Source of the DNA: Cochliopodium minus
Lineage: Eukaryota > Discosea > Himatismenida > Cochliopodiidae
DNA length: 64,000 nt
Assembly: GCA_024220525.1 (NCBI GenBank)
Contig: JAMYWO010000032.1
Span: 148,654-212,653, forward strand
Direction of reading: 5' to 3'
Within the stretch, counting starts at the first letter, position 1. Each line of letters opens with the position of its first letter. Shown here piece by piece: positions 11,449 to 24,823 of the stretch. The notes under the pieces are model-generated. The model searched no databases. It worked only from the letters and a program-made list of their open reading frames with translations, and was not told where the DNA came from. The position numbers and the translations under genes are program-made.

Positions 11449-12956
11449 CTTGTTCCAAGACAACCAACCAACGTTCACGATTGGCAGTGTACGAAATGGC
11501 ATCATTCAAATCTTTGAAAGAATAAAATTCAGCCATGTTGAGGAAAATGACTTTGAAGGTGTACATGAATCCTATTTCTAAAAGGGACCACGTGAAGTTC
11601 AGTGAATCATCCAATGTTATTTTTTTGGGATCAAAAATTTTCACTACTAATGGATACAGAAACAGTACTATTGCTCCCCACCCTATAAATCTACCCAATA
11701 CAAAAAAAATCAATTACAAAAAAAAAAATTTATAATTTGAAAATGTTCAAAAAATAAAATGAAAATTATTATATATAAAAATTTTATTTTGAAAATATTC
11801 AAAAATCAAATCAAAAAATCAAATTAAAATATTTATTAAAAAAAATGTTGATTAAATCAAAAAAAATTTAAATTGAAAATGTTCAAAAAATAAAAAATAA
11901 AAAAAATATTGATCAAAATTATTAAAAAAATAAAAAATTTTGAAATAATTTTTTTGTAATAAAATAACAATCAAAAGAAAATTTTAAATAAAACAATAAT
12001 AAAATAATAAAAAAATTTATAATAGAAAAAAATTTATAATAGAAAAAAAAATAGAGATAAATATAATCAAAAATTAAAATAAAAGTCAAAAAAAGTTTGG
12101 TACCTCATGGGACTTTCAAAGGGATAGCAAAAATAATAGAGGGCTTGAATGCGAGGAAATTTGGAGGATATTTTTTCTAGAGCGACCAAAACCAGCCTCA
12201 TTGCTACCCATAACGCTATCCAACTCACTGTTATCACATCCACCATTATGAAGTATTCAAATCTTATCAAAATCTTTGGTGTTAAGTTGGCAGGGTTTTT
12301 TGTTAACTTATACGTCCACACTAAGTGAAAATATTAATTGAGAAATTTTTTCATTTAATTCCGAACTTTGATTTTACTATTAACTTACTATTATCTTTTT
12401 ATTATTTTTTTTTTTCTTAATTTAATATTTTATATTTTTTTCTTTAATTTTATAAATAATTTTGAGATGTTATTTATTACAGATATTAAATATGTATTGA
12501 TGTATTTTCATCTATTATGGATTTAATGGTTTGAGGAGTGTCTATTTATTTATTTTTACCTACAATATTCAATAAAAAAAGGACGACACAAAAGGAAAAA
12601 AAGATTCGAGAAATCTTCTTTCGGGATGGCAATACATTGCCAGATGAATCCAATCCATCTTTCAATCCACCCAAATCCAAATAAAAATTGGATAATACCA
12701 CTTCCTCCTCTTCCACAAGGGGTATTTTTTCATTATTGCTATTATAGATCTCGAGGGGGATTTCTTCCAGGATCTCTTCTTTCTCTTTTTTCTTTTTTCT
12801 TTGTGCCCATGATGGAAAGAATTTGATTTCAGAAGTTCCTCCTGTATTTTCTTTATTCTTTTTAAGATCTGTTGATCTTGAATCATGAGAAAGGCCTCTT
12901 GAATGTTTTTTTGTAAAATTTGAAATTTGTATCTTCTCCTCCAACTCCATCTCCAT
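11449..12956 (-). CDS. Probable MscS-like mechanosensitive channel, C-terminal part missing
   Basis: Membrane protein read from three exons, 12560-12956, 12104-12320 and 11449-11690, about 285 residues with consistent phase. Residues 1-110 are charged and disordered. At least five hydrophobic helices follow: about 117-130 (FFSFCVVLFLLN), 155-180 (MVDVITVSWIALWVAM), the FIGWGAIVLFLYPLVV helix, and WSLLEIGFMYTFKVIFL. The order helix, charged loop with ALYYFCYP and SPMRFIGW, helix, then a K-x-L helix followed by a basic segment resembles the region just before the pore of plant and fungal MscS-type channels. The pore and beta domain would come next but are missing: the last exon ends in a GT donor at 11448 beside the same repeat that cuts the synthetase. 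Family call is by pattern only. Confidence 0.5.
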
Positions 12957-13114
12957 CTTTTTTTATTTTTTTAATTTTTTAATTTTGAAGAGAAAGTTGA
13001 AAAAAAAATAATTTGATCAAATTCTTTCTCAATCATATTCAAACCAAAATTCTTTGATTGTTTAAAGTTTGATAAGAAAGATTTACTTTATTTAATTGAA
13101 ATAAAAAAAAAAAA

Positions 13115-15536
13115 ATGAAAGAAAATAAAGAAGCGATTATAGTTTCAGATAATTCTAGAAAATTATCGGATTCTTATGAAACACCCAATAAAAAGAAGAT
13201 CAAATCTCGAAATAACAGCATTGAATTTCTTTTCAGATCAAATTCTTCGACCAAAAAGTAAAAAAAACGATTTTTTGACAAATTAAAACAAAATATAACC
13301 AATCTATCAATCTACTAATAGAGTACAAAAGAAAATCAACCCATTTAAAGGATTAATCAATTTGGGAAATACGTGTTATCTCAACGTAATTCTCCAATTA
13401 TTCGCAAGAAATAAATCTTTGCTTGAAAGATTAATCAAATTAAACAATATGGTAGAATCAATAGGATTCAACAACAAATCACTTTCCAATTTTGAATTAA
13501 ATTTTCTTGGAATAACAATAAAATTGCTCAACAAATTAAATAATCCCATCATTTCCTCCCAAGATCAAAATAAAGAAAAACTATCAGATTCTGTAAATCC
13601 TCAAAAATTTATCAACTATATATTGTATGGTTTTTTTTTTTTTTCATAAATATAAATATTTAATAATAAAGAAATTAAATAAACAAAAAATTCATTAAAA
13701 AAATGAAGCCAAAATTCAGAAAAGTTTAAAAGGGGGAATCAAGAAGATAGTCACGAGTTTTATCTTTTTTTCTTGCAAACAATTTCAGAAATAGAAGATA
13801 AAGTTTTCCTTTTTCCAACTTCTCCCTCCTTTAATGAAAAATTCAATGATAAACTTAAAAATGAGCGAAATAAAAAAATAAATAAAGTTTTGTTCATCGA
13901 ATTAGAAGATGAAAATCAAAATAATGAAAATAATACAAAAAATAATAGAAATAATACAAAAAATAAAGAAAATAATACAAAAAATAACAATGATGAAGAA
14001 AATTATAAAAAAAATAATGAAAATAATAAAGATGAAGAAAGTATTGAAAATATTATTAATAAAAAAAAAAGTAATGAAAATAATATTAGTAATACAAAAA
14101 AAAATGAAACTAACGAAAAAAATAAAAATATTGAAAATAATATTAAAAATATTAATGAAGAAAATAATGATGACAAAAAAGAAAATAAAGAAAATAAAAA
14201 GATTGAAAAAGTTATGAAAGAAGAGATAAAGGAGAGGAAAGAATTGGTGAATGGATGGATAGAAGGGAAAATGAGAACGGAAATTAAATGTTGTGAATGT
14301 GAACACATTTCCACCAAATTTGATTCTTTCCTCTCTGTCTTCTCTCTTTCTCTCGAACCTCCCAAATCCAAAAACAATAAAAATAACAAAAATAAAAATA
14401 AAAAAGAAATTAATGAAAATAAAAATAAAAATAATTTCAGCGAAAATATATTCAACGAAAATAAAAAAATTAAATTTGATGATTTAAGTAAATTTATTAA
14501 AATAAATAATAACATTAACATGAATGATAACGTTAGGGAGAACATTGAACAGAATGATTGTTTTTCAAATTTGAAAGAAGAAATAACAAGGAAAGAGACA
14601 AACTCGGAGAAAACTGTTTCTGTGACGAACATTCTCAACTTTTTCTCTTCTCGTAGTTATTTGGAGGAATTTGACAAGTATTCTTGTGAGTTTTGTTGCT
14701 CAAAAACAATGGCACACAAATCTTCTCTCATCAGTCATCTTCCCCTCTTCTTTTCCCTTCATTTTTTGACTTTTTCTTATACGTAAATTTTTTTTTATCC
14801 TTATTTTTTCTTTATGTATTTTAATAAAATATTTTCATTATTTAATTTTTTTTTTAATATTTTGATTCATTTTTTATTTTTTTTTTTTTATAATTTTATT
14901 TTTTATTTTCTATTTTTTCTTTTTTATAATTTTATTTTATATTTTTTTTTTTACTATTTTATATTTTCTTTTATTTTACATTTTTTCTGATTTTTGTTTT
15001 TAATATTTTATTTTTTAATTTATATTATTTATTTTATTTTTATTTTTCATTTTTTATTAGTTTTTAATTTTATTTTTTATTCAATATTTTATTTTTAGTT
15101 TTTATTTTATTTTTCTTTTAATTAAATTTTTTTTTATTATCTTATTTTATTTTTCAATTTTTTTTATTTTTGTTTTTTTAATATTTTATTTTTTTACTTA
15201 ATTTTATTTTGAAAAAGTGGAAAAATTTGTAAATTTATTTCGACACCTTTTCACTTCAATTTTTCAAAATGGTGTACTGAAGACTGCCCAAACAAAAGCT
15301 CACTCTACCAACTAACTGGTATTATTTTTCATTTGGGTGAAAAACAACTTTTTGGGCATTATATCATTTACATCAAAAATTTAAACCAAACAACAACAAA
15401 TATCAACCCTCTCCAAAACTGGATTTGTTTCAACGATGATAAAGTTACTTTTTCATCTGATGATGGTTTGAGAGATTTCATTTTTTCTTCTCCCACAACC
15501 AATGTTTACATGTTATTTTTCGAAAGAGTTGAATAA
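13115..15536 (+). CDS. Ubiquitin-specific protease (USP, C19 family)
   Basis: Cysteine protease that removes ubiquitin from proteins. Four exons, 13115-13257, 13322-13624, 13709-14782 and 15218-15536, encode 612 residues. The Cys box is GLINLGNTCYLNVILQLF (catalytic Cys near residue 67); the second box is QEDSHEFYLFFLQ. The His box is YQLTGIIFHLGEK followed by GHYIIY and WICFND. A zinc-ribbon pair is also present: KCCECEH and CEFCCSKTMA. Between residues about 195 and 310 lies a long Asn/Lys/Glu insertion built almost only from AAT, AAA and GAA codons, with a second such insertion between the zinc-ribbon halves. The last intron is 435 nt of T-rich DNA. The start ATG is supported by an open, Lys-rich first exon. 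The substrate is unknown. Confidence 0.92.
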
Positions 15537-15732
15537 ATCTTTTTAATTTTCTCAAGATAAAAGCTCTTTCTGTTACGAATATTTTTATTTAAATTCAGTG
15601 ATAAAAAAATTTGAAAAAAAAAAAAAGAAAAGAAAATGAAAAAGAGTTTGAAGTTTGAATTTGCCTGATAATCCATCCTTAAAGAATTTTAAAATTAAGA
15701 TACAAAAGATTTTTTTAAAAAACAAAAAAAAA

Positions 15733-16823
15733 ATGAACGAGAATGTTGAAGAAAAGGAAATTTGGTTGAGGAGTGAGAGTGATTTGGAAGAAAACATTGA
15801 TGATTACATAGAGAAAGATGAAGAAGAAAAGAATTCTCTTGATTGGTTCAGAAAACAGGAAATTGATTCAAAAAAACTTGAAAGTTGGCAATCACATCTC
15901 CAATTATTGTTTATGTACAGCAAATTCCCAAAATTGAACCCACTAGAAAAAATGAAAATTATTATTCCAAAAGATATTGAAACCAAAATCAAAAAAAAAT
16001 CAAATCTGTTGAAAAAAGAATCAAATGTTGAAATCAATAAGAAAATTTATCTTTTTAATGGAGATATAACAAGATTGAAAATTGATTCTATTGTAAATGC
16101 TGCTAATGTTTTTTTAAAAAAAGGATCTGGATTAGATGGAATCATCCACCTAGCTGGTAAATCTGTGATTTTAAATCTTTTTTTTTAATTTATTGGTTAA
16201 AAAAAGCGGGAAAAGAATTAGATGAATACTGTAAAAAGACATTTGACAAAAACCTTGAGAAAGGTTGTTCTGGTGATCCTTTTTTTTTTCAAATTTTTTT
16301 TAAAATAATTTATTCTTGTTTTAAATAGTGATCACTCCTGGTTTTGAACTTCCATCAAAGTATATTATACATACTGCTGGCCCGTTTATGTTTGTTTTTT
16401 ATTAATTTATTTGTTAGATAATAATATTTTTATACAAAATTAAAAAAAAAAGGGAGGACGATTTAATATTAGGAAATTGTTATAAAAATTGTTTAAAACT
16501 AGTTTTAGAAAATAAATTAGAATCTATTGCTTTCAGGTATTATTTTATGTCTTTTTTTTTTTTTTTTAATAAAATTAATTTATTAGTTGTATTTCTTGTG
16601 GTGTGAATGAGTATCCTTTGTTTGAAGCTGCTGGTATTTAATTTAATAATTTGAAATGTTTTAAATTTCTTTCTTATTTTTAACTTAAAAAGATGTTGCA
16701 TTGAGTGTAGTGAGAGAATGGATGGAAGAAAATTATGAAAAAGTATCCCAAATAGTTTTTTGTTGTTACAGCATGGAAACATTTTATATTTATGAAAAAT
16801 TAATGCCCCTCTATTTCCCATGA
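15733..16823 (+). CDS. Macrodomain protein (MacroD-type ADP-ribose hydrolase)
   Basis: Six exons, 15733-16156, 16207-16272, 16329-16383, 16453-16536, 16587-16633 and 16693-16823, give 268 residues. The macrodomain begins near residue 105: FNGDITRLKIDSIVNAAN, then GSGLDGIIHLAAGKELDEYC, ITPGFELPSKYIIHTAGP, a FSCISCGVNEYP segment and AAGDVALSVVREW. The NAAN ligand residues and the Asp of the loop are present, so binding and hydrolysis of mono-ADP-ribose or O-acetyl-ADP-ribose is expected. In the usual GGGVDGAI loop the first glycine pair reads KKGSG, a small deviation. Residues 1-100 are acidic and basic helical sequence with no known domain. No targeting peptide is seen. The protein class is clear; the biological substrate is not. 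Confidence 0.9.
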
Positions 16824-16909
16824 CAAAAAAAAATTTAATAAAAAAGAATTTAATAAAAAAAGTTTATTCAAAAAAAAATTGTTAAAAAAATTTATACAAA
16901 AGAATTAAA

Positions 16910-18742
16910 CTACCAATCAGGTTCATTTTGGTTCTGATTGGTGTAATCTTCAAAACGTCCATTCTTTTTGAGATCTTCAATCATTGTTTTTAAACGAACA
17001 AAAGAAGCATGGAAAGGTGTTTTGTTTTTTTGAAAAATAAGAGTGGCCCAACTCATCCATTCTTTTTCTATGTAATCCATCAGCTTTATAAATGGTCTTC
17101 CAAATGCCCTTATCATTTTATTTCCTCCCAATTTCAAAAATACTTCAATCACTGTAGCTGATGTGTAAAGAGGAGGCTATTTTTATTGTTAAAAAAAAGA
17201 TTAAAAAAAAATTTTAACTTTTAAATTGATTTCCTACTTCGAATTAATTTATTTTTTTAATATTATTATATTATTATATTATGTTATTATGTTATTATTA
17301 TATTATGTTATTATTATTTTTAAATATTAATTTATTTTTTAACATAATATTATTATTAACATTTTCTAATTACCTGATTACAAAAATTAGAAAAGAAAGT
17401 CCAAGCTTTTTCTAGACGAAAGAGTTTGCCAATGGGAGAATCCAAAAAGAAAAAACAAAACAAAAAAGCAGAGTAAGACAAAACAGATTTCACTTCTAAT
17501 TCATTTTCAATTTTAAAATCAGATTCTTGACAACAAGGAAGGAAAAGAAGCGGAGATAAAAGAGAAATAATTCCGCTAATCAAAGAAAAAACATTATCCT
17601 CCTCTTTTGAAAAATGCACCAAATAATTTACTGATGGATAACATGTGATGAGAGTGTTCAGTGCTATACTCCTTTTTGAGAGTTTTATCATTTCGAAAAT
17701 GACACCGTACATCGCAAATTTTTTAATTTCCACACTCATTTTTCCCCTGTATCTCTTAAATAGATTTGTATCGCCCTCCATGAATCCTATCAAATTAATA
17801 AAATGTAAAAAAAAAAAAAATGAAAAGAATTTATTTTTGAATCTCTGCTGCTATTATTATTCTTTTAAAGAATTAGCTATTTAAATATGATGTTCAATAG
17901 AATTATACAAAGATAAAATGTTGAATGGTTTGATACTTTTTTAATCGTTTTTATATTTACCTTCAATTCTAGATTTTTGACCAGGAATTTTGTTGATCAA
18001 TTCTTTGATATCTCCCTTTAAAGTGGTGATGGGTTGTTCTTTTATGAGAAGACATCTTTCATATTCTTTTTTGTAATCAAGAACTAACTCTAAGCGCTTA
18101 TAAAGAACATCTTGGTACCACGGTGGTGTGACTTTTTTGAGATTTTCAGGAAAACCCTCATAATTTCGATTTCCTCTTTCAGAAGTTTCTTTTTCTCTTT
18201 CTTTTTCTTGTTTTTCATTTTCTTGTTTTTTCTTTTCATCTTCTTTTTTCTTGTTTTCTTCTTGAATTCTTTTTTGTTGTTCTTCTTGTTGTAATTTTTG
18301 GTTTTTTTGTTCTTCTTTCTTCTTGTTTTCTTCACGATTTTTTTGTTCTTCTATTCTTTGTCTTTCCTCTCCTTCCTTCTTCCTATTTTCTTCTTCTAAT
18401 TTTTTATTTCTTTCCATTTTCATTTGTTGCTGCTGTCTTTCGAAATAATCAAGTGAATTTTGAAATTCCGTCTTCAATTTTTTCTTTCTTATCATCAAAT
18501 CTCTTTCATTTATTCTCCTTTTTTCCCTAAAATCTTTTTCCAAATCAATACTTTCACTCCTTTTTCAAAAAAATTTGTTATTATGCAAATATTATTGTTT
18601 TTCACGATATAAAGAGAATTTATATTAAAGATAATATTTATATTCTTGAATTTATTTACTCTGAATCATCATTATGGTTTATTATTTCAGAAGATCTTTG
18701 TATTGGCTTGTATTTTGCTTTCCTTATAAATTGGGTGCTCAT
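16910..18742 (-). CDS. GLE1: GLE1-like mRNA export factor
   Basis: Probable nuclear-pore factor that, with inositol hexakisphosphate, stimulates the DEAD-box ATPase Dbp5 during mRNA export. Four exons, 18660-18742, 17961-18556, 17374-17786 and 16910-17176, encode 452 residues with exact phase. Residues about 40-150 form a highly charged coiled coil of Glu, Lys and Gln. After a linker (TPPWYQDVLYKR) the C-terminal half is helical. Its end matches GLE1 best: YTSATVIEVFLKLGGNKMI, then FGRPFIKLMDYIEKEW and SFVRLKTMIEDL, equivalent to the TA-x-L-x-x-FL-x-x-x-G-x-x-L signature and final helix of animal and fungal GLE1. It is shorter than human GLE1 (698) mainly at the N-terminus. Residues for InsP6 contact could not be judged. 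Confidence 0.68.
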
Positions 18743-18869
18743 TTTTTTTTTTATATATAACGATTTTTTTATTTATTATCACAAAAAATAAAGAATATGA
18801 AAGATGTCTTCTCATAACTCTTTTCACAATAATGAGATTTTGATAAGGGAATGATAAATTATTTATTTT

Positions 18870-21171
18870 TTACAAATCTTCTTTTAAAGAATTAATTAAT
18901 TTCTCTGAATTAGAAATTAAAAGATCAAACATAAAATTGATTTTGGAAACTTGAAGAAAATACTCTATTGTTTCTATCTGAGGACGAATAAAGTTGGGTG
19001 CTAAAATTAAAAAAAGGAAATTAGTTATGAAATGAAAAAAAAAGAAAAAGAATAGAAACCAAAAACAATGGCAAGATTGGAACTTTTCATGAGATTAATT
19101 TCAGAGAAACTTGCTACTTTAGAAAAAAAATCAAAGAAATAAGAAATTAGAGGAAAGAAGAGGGGGTTGGTGTTTTTTTTGATGAGGGAGATCATATTTT
19201 CTAGTAATCCTTCTTTCTCTTCGTAGACATCCATTAAAAGAGGGTAAATAGAAAAAGGAAACAAGGGTTCTGGTAAAACTCTCAAAAATTGTTTCAACAA
19301 ACTTGCTATATCATGTACTTTCAACTCTTTCATCTCCACCCTCTTGCTTTGTTCCTCTACCGGTCCTTTGTCTATCTTTGCACATATTTTTAGTATCACC
19401 TCTAAACATTTTTAAAAAAAAAAATAAAAAAAAATAGAAATAAAATATTAAATAAAATAAAATAAATAAAATAAAAATATAAAAAATGAAATTAAAATGT
19501 AAAAAATAAAATTAAAATGAAGTAAAAATAAAAATAAAGTTAAACAATAAATAATAAGTAAAGGAAAAATAAAAATAAAATTGAAACTAAAAATAAAGTA
19601 AAATGAAATAAAATGAAAATATAAAAAATAAAATTAAAATGAAGTAAAAATAAAAATAAAAATAAATTGAAACTAAAAATAAAGTAAACTAAAAATTAAA
19701 AATATAATACTAAAATAAAGTAAAATAAAAAAATAAATTAGAATAATATTTACCCATTTCACCAGGAACTCTAAAAATTTCAGGAGTAGAAATTTTATTA
19801 TCTTGTAAGAGGGATTGAATGGTCTGAGAAACGATGAAAGGAATTCCATCCACAGAATCTTTTCTCTGTAAAATAATAGAAAGAGATTTTCCAAAATAAG
19901 CATCTTTGTTGCAATCACTGACAGCTTTACGAATAGAGTTTATGAAAATGATTTTAGATTTCACATTTTCAGTGAAAAAATAAAATTTTTCAAATTTTTT
20001 CTCAGAAAAAGAATTTGAAATAGAAAAACAAGAAAATCCTTTTTTCTCCATTTCCCCATTCACATTGTTTTCATCTGATGTTATTTCCACATCCTCCAGT
20101 TTTATTTCATCAACGTAATGAAGAATTTCTTTTTTACACTCAAATATGATGAAGACATTCTCGAAAAGCAGAACCATACCCCTCCTCTTCTTCTTTTCTT
20201 TGTTCAACATGTAAAAATATTCCTGTGTTATCAGTTTTACTTTGTATGGTAATTTGTAGACTGGTCTCATCGTTCCTATCCTCGCTTTTGGATGTTCTAT
20301 TCTTCTTTGTATCTCATTCACTTTATGAACTGAAGACGAATAGGAAAGAGCATCTCCTAAAAAAAAAAATGATTTTAATTTTGAATAAAAGATTTTAAAA
20401 AATAGAAGAAACAAAATGTAAAGAAATTAATTTTTTGTGATTTAATTTACCTATAAATTTTACAACAGAATCCATAGTATTGAAGGCAGTTTCCAAATCT
20501 TGAAAATAAGGATGATCTGGAGGAGTGTTTTGGATAAATAATTTCAAGTGAAGTTGATAGGTGTTGAGGTGATTGATGGGAAGTGAAAGAAGGATTCGGA
20601 AAAATGATTCTGAGGAGAGCTTTTCGAGAGATTGCTCTTTTTCTGAAATGAATTGTTGAAATTTTTGATTATTTTCCAAATCGAGGAAAAGAATGGTTGA
20701 AGAATGGAAATTAAACACATAATCTCCATATACTTTCAAAAAAGGAGCGATTATATTTATTTTTGTACCAAATTGTTCGATATTAGGGTAAAAAGATGAA
20801 ATATACTCCATTTCCTTTTCTACAATTAAATGCACATCTCTTATTTTTGTTATATTGGAGAATAGAATAGAAATATCATCAAGTGAAAGGATAGGTGATT
20901 TAGTTTTTGAAGATTCAATAAGAGGATTAAGAAATTCGTCAATGAGGATTGTTAATCTTTGTATATATAATTTTTCTTTCTTCAAAAAAGAGAAAAATTT
21001 TTCGTTTCTGATATGGAGTGAAGGATGATTTTTATATAATTCTTTCAATTTTAAATATTTTGTTCTGCAAAGAAATTTTCTTATATTTGATTGAATCTTT
21101 ATTATCAATTTCTGATTTGTTGAAGAATATAGCCTTGTGTTGATAGTGAAAGCATTGAAATTCTTTTTCAT
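18870..21171 (-). CDS. RhoGEF (DH-PH) fused to RhoGAP, with IQ motif
   Basis: Regulator of Rho-family GTPases with both activating and inactivating modules. Four exons, 20451-21171, 19754-20356, 19060-19401 and 18870-19000, encode 598 residues. Near residue 25 is an IQ-like helix (IKIQSNIRKFLCR). Residues about 55-245 read as a DH domain: RLTILIDEFLNPL, ISILFSNITKIRDVH, YGDYVFNFHSS. A PH-like region follows (RGMVLLFENVFIIF). The RhoGAP domain from about residue 410 has DGIPFIVSQTIQSL, the arginine finger in PEIFRVPGEM, HDIASLLKQFLRVLPEPL and NLAIVFAPNFIRP. Such fusions are common in amoeboid protists and serve actin control. No membrane segment is seen. Domain calls are firm for RhoGAP and good for DH. 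Confidence 0.87.
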
Positions 21172-21336
21172 CCTTTATCCAACAAATTATTTCAATTTTT
21201 TTAATTTAATTTATTTTTATTTCCATTTAGCACAATTGATTTTATCCAAAAAAATAAAAAATTTATAAAGATCATATTTTTCTTTCGACAAATTTGAATT
21301 TAAAAGTCAAAGTAAATATCCTTTGAAAAGAAAAAT

Positions 21337-24300
21337 TTATTTGAATTTTTTATCTAATCTCTTTTTGATTAAAAGTTTTTTGATCAAGGTTTTCCAATTT
21401 GAGTAAATTTTGGAAAGTCTTTGTTTTTCTTTTTTATCAAAGTTTATTTGAGTCTGTTGGACATGGGCCTCCCGTATAATAAACTCAAACTCTTCACAAA
21501 CAACTATTCCATCAAACTTTGGGTAAGATCCTCTGACCTTGAATTCCCATCCAACCTTTTTTTTAAAAAAATAAAAAAAATGTAAAAAAAATAATAAAAA
21601 ATGTAAAAATTATAAAAAAGGAAAGAGGAACCATAGCACGAGCATAATCAATAGAAAGTTTTTTACAAACAGAAGGAAAACCATAACCACGAATCCAAGA
21701 AGTATGAAGAGGCAGCATGGAGGGAGAAAAGAGATAAATATTTCCATGCTTATTTTTTGGTACTTTCCCCTTTTCAGTGATTACAGGTAAAACATAATCT
21801 TCCACCTGCCAATCTCCATAGTATTCACTCCCTCCTATTTCCTTTACACTTTTCTCCCCTTCTTTTAAGCTTTTTTGTTCCTGCATCCATTTTTCTTCCG
21901 TGTGTATGTGACCTTTTCAAAAATAAAATAAGAAAAAATTTTTTTAAAATAAAAATAATAAAAATAAGTAAAAATAAAAATTAATTAGTAAAAATAAAAA
22001 TTAATTAGTAAAAATAATTAAAAATCACAAAAAAATAAAAGTACCAACATCATCACGGAGATGGACAAATTCATCCTGAGACAAGAGGAGGGATTTTTTC
22101 TGTTTATCGGAAACGGGAACAGGAAGGGAAAGAGGACGAATCATTTCATATTTACCAAGAAGAGAAGAAAGAGAATAAACGGGATGATTTTTAAATAATT
22201 TTTTGGAAGAGGGGAGAGGTTCATAAGAAGGGATTTTGGAGTAGAGTTTTTTCTTTTCTTTTTCCTCCACTTTTTTCCATTTCTCTGATATCTTTCCATA
22301 TATCGGTGATGACACATATTCCCCATTATTACTACTCTTGTATATCTCTTCTCTTTTTATTTCTATATAATTATTATTATTAATGTTATTGTTATTAATA
22401 TTAATGTTATTATTATTATTATTAATGTTATTATTATTAATATTACTACTCTTGTATATCTCTTCTCTTTTTATTTCTATATAATTATTATTATGAATGT
22501 TATTATTATTATTATTAATGTTATTGTTATTAATATTACTATTAATGTTATTATTACTATGATTATTATTAATATTATCATTATTAGTATTATTATGAGA
22601 AGAGGGAGAGGAGAAGAGAAAGGAAGGAAAGGAAGAGGAGGAGAGGAGGGAGAGGGAAAGAGATAACCAATCACGATCAAGTAAAGAAATGGAAGATAAT
22701 CTCCTCTTTTTCGTTTTTTCCCATCTCCCACTGTATTTTCTCGTCACATCTCCTATTATCTTCCATACTCTGTTCTTCTCTTCTTCTATTCTTTTTCTTT
22801 TATTATTATAGTTATTGTTATAGTTATTAGTATTATCATTATTATTATTATTATTATTGTTATTATTATTATTATTTTTATTATTATTATTATTATTTTT
22901 ATTATTATTATAAGGAAGAATTTGAATAAAGTCAGTTTCATCTTTTTCATATATTTTATATATTTCAATTAAATCTATTTCCATATCTTTGTTGTCTTTA
23001 TCTTTTTTACTCTTCTCGTTATTTTTGTTCATATTATAGTTATTATTGTTATCATTATTTTTGTTGCTATTATTGTTATGATTATCATAAATATTGACTA
23101 TTTTAACATCATCTTCTTCTTTTTCATAAATATCTATCTCTTTCCCTTCTTTATCTATGTTTATATTTCTTTTTTCATTATTACTAATAACTTTATTAAT
23201 ATTAATATTTTTGTTGTTAGTATTGTTATTATTGTTGTTATTATTATTGTTGTTATTGTTATTGTTATTATTATTGTTATTATTGTTATTGTTATTGGTG
23301 TTGTTGTTATTCTTGTTTTTGTTATTATTGTTGTTGTTGGTATTGTTTAGTAAAGAAGAAGAAGAAGAAGGAGAGGAGGAAGAAGGGGGAGAAGGAAAAG
23401 AATGAAAAGAAAAAAGGTAAGAAAAATGAAAAAGAGATTTGTAAAATGAAAAAAAAGATTTCTCCATTTCTATTTCCTCCTTCACTACTCTCTTCTCTTT
23501 TTTCCCTTCCCATACCTTCACCGCTTTCCTTTCATTTCAAATAATAAATTAATTCATTCAAATAAATCAATAAAAAGAAAGAATAAAATTAATATTTAAA
23601 ATAAAAATAAAAAAAGATAATAAAAAGATAAATAAAAGATTATAAAATTAATTTTTAAAATTAAAATAATAAATTATTAAAATTATAAAAATTGAAATAA
23701 ATTAAAATTTAATAAAAAAATACCAAGAATTTTGAAACAAAATTTCTGGCCAGAGAAAAGGAGAAGAAGGGGAGGAGGAAAAAGAAGAAGGGGAAGAGGA
23801 TTTGGAAGAAGATTTTAAAAGAGGAGGAGTTTCACAAACAAGAATCAATCGAAAAGTCAATCCAACCACTCTGCACAGCAAAGAAAAAAGAATTATAAAC
23901 TCGGAGAAAGAGGATTTCTTTTGTTTTTTGTTTTTGATTAATTTCTTGTATTTATTTATAGTGTAAAAGATTGGATTGATCCCTCTTTTCGCCAATCCTT
24001 CGAATTTTTTTTTCGCCTTTATTTCTTCATTCTTTTCTTGTTCTTTATTTCTTTTCTCGAATGAAAAAGTCTTTTGGAAAAAATCGATCAATTCCATCAC
24101 GTATTCCTTTTCCAATTCTTTTATTATGCTTATTGTTTCATATTCCAGTAATTCTGATGGAACCAATGATAGCATCAATGTTTGTAATTCTTCATTTTCT
24201 ATTATATTTTCTAAAATTGATATCCCATATGCCAAGTTACATACTATAACTGTTCATTTTTTTTTTTCAACAGATGAGAAATAAAATTATTCTATATATT

Positions 24301-24660
24301 TTTGCTTTTACCAGATTTGTGAAGTAAAATTCTTTTGTTTTTATCTTCCTTAATCTTTGGATCCTGTTTTTTCTTTGGTTTGGTAGTTTTTTTGGGTACA
24401 TTCTTCTTTAAAATGGGTTTTTTCTTTTTGTTTTTTTCTAATGGATTTTCAATCTCTATTTCTCTTTATTTCTTGATTAATGATGAATATTTGTTTATTC
24501 AATTAATGCTTACATTCCTTCACCTTTTTCAAAAAAATTTGATAAAATCAAAATAACAAAATTATTTTTTTTCTTTTAATATACTTGATATATCAAGGGA
24601 TTTTTCTTCAGATTGATCTTCCTCTATTTCATTTCCAACAAATAATTGATCATCATCCAT
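21337..24660 (-). CDS. XPC: XPC/Rad4 DNA damage recognition protein
   Basis: Damage sensor of global nucleotide excision repair, acting in the nucleus with Rad23 and centrin. Six exons, 24585-24660, 24312-24455, 23724-24249, 22045-23528, 21632-21912 and 21337-21555, encode 909 residues. The transglutaminase-like fold starts with LLHKSVIVCNLAYG and continues with FSLLCRVVGLTFRLIL. The beta-hairpin domains follow much later: KNHPVYSLSSLLGKYEMI (BHD1), EEKWMQEQ and DWQVEDYVLP (BHD2), KHGNIYLFSPSMLP and RGYGFPSVCKKLSIDYA, then GWEFKVRGSYPKFDGIVV (BHD3). Between the transglutaminase part and BHD1 lies an insertion of about 380 residues that is mostly Asn, coded by AAT/AAC tracts, with one block repeated (YIEIKREEIYKSSN, twice). 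Start ATG at 24660 opens a short acidic exon. Confidence 0.87.
22380..23345. repeat. Asn-codon trinucleotide tracts inside the XPC exon
   Basis: On the plus strand these are long ATT, GTT and TTA runs, at about 22366-22600, 22800-22915 and 23190-23345. They read as poly-Asn on the minus strand. A 90-bp block is duplicated at about 22330-22380 and 22440-22490. The frame is kept throughout, so the tracts are tolerated coding sequence. Confidence 0.85.
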
Positions 24661-24823
24661 ATTAGCTTTGTTTATTTTTGGATTTTTTTTTTTTTCTGGG
24701 AATTGAAATTTGTCAGAAATAAACAAATGAGAATCACAATGTTGGATCTATACTCTTAATTTCTTTGCGATTGTTCAAAAATGTGAAAGGAATCTTTAAT
24801 TTGAAAAAAAAAAGATAAAAAAA

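Noticed and set aside
13902-14640. Minus-strand frames of 134 and 211 codons opposite the deubiquitinase
   Set aside because: Antisense of Asn/Lys/Glu codon tracts; no family features, and the plus strand has catalytic motifs.
22000-23600. CRISPR-like or satellite array
   Set aside because: The repeats are trinucleotide Asn codons within an exon, without spacers.
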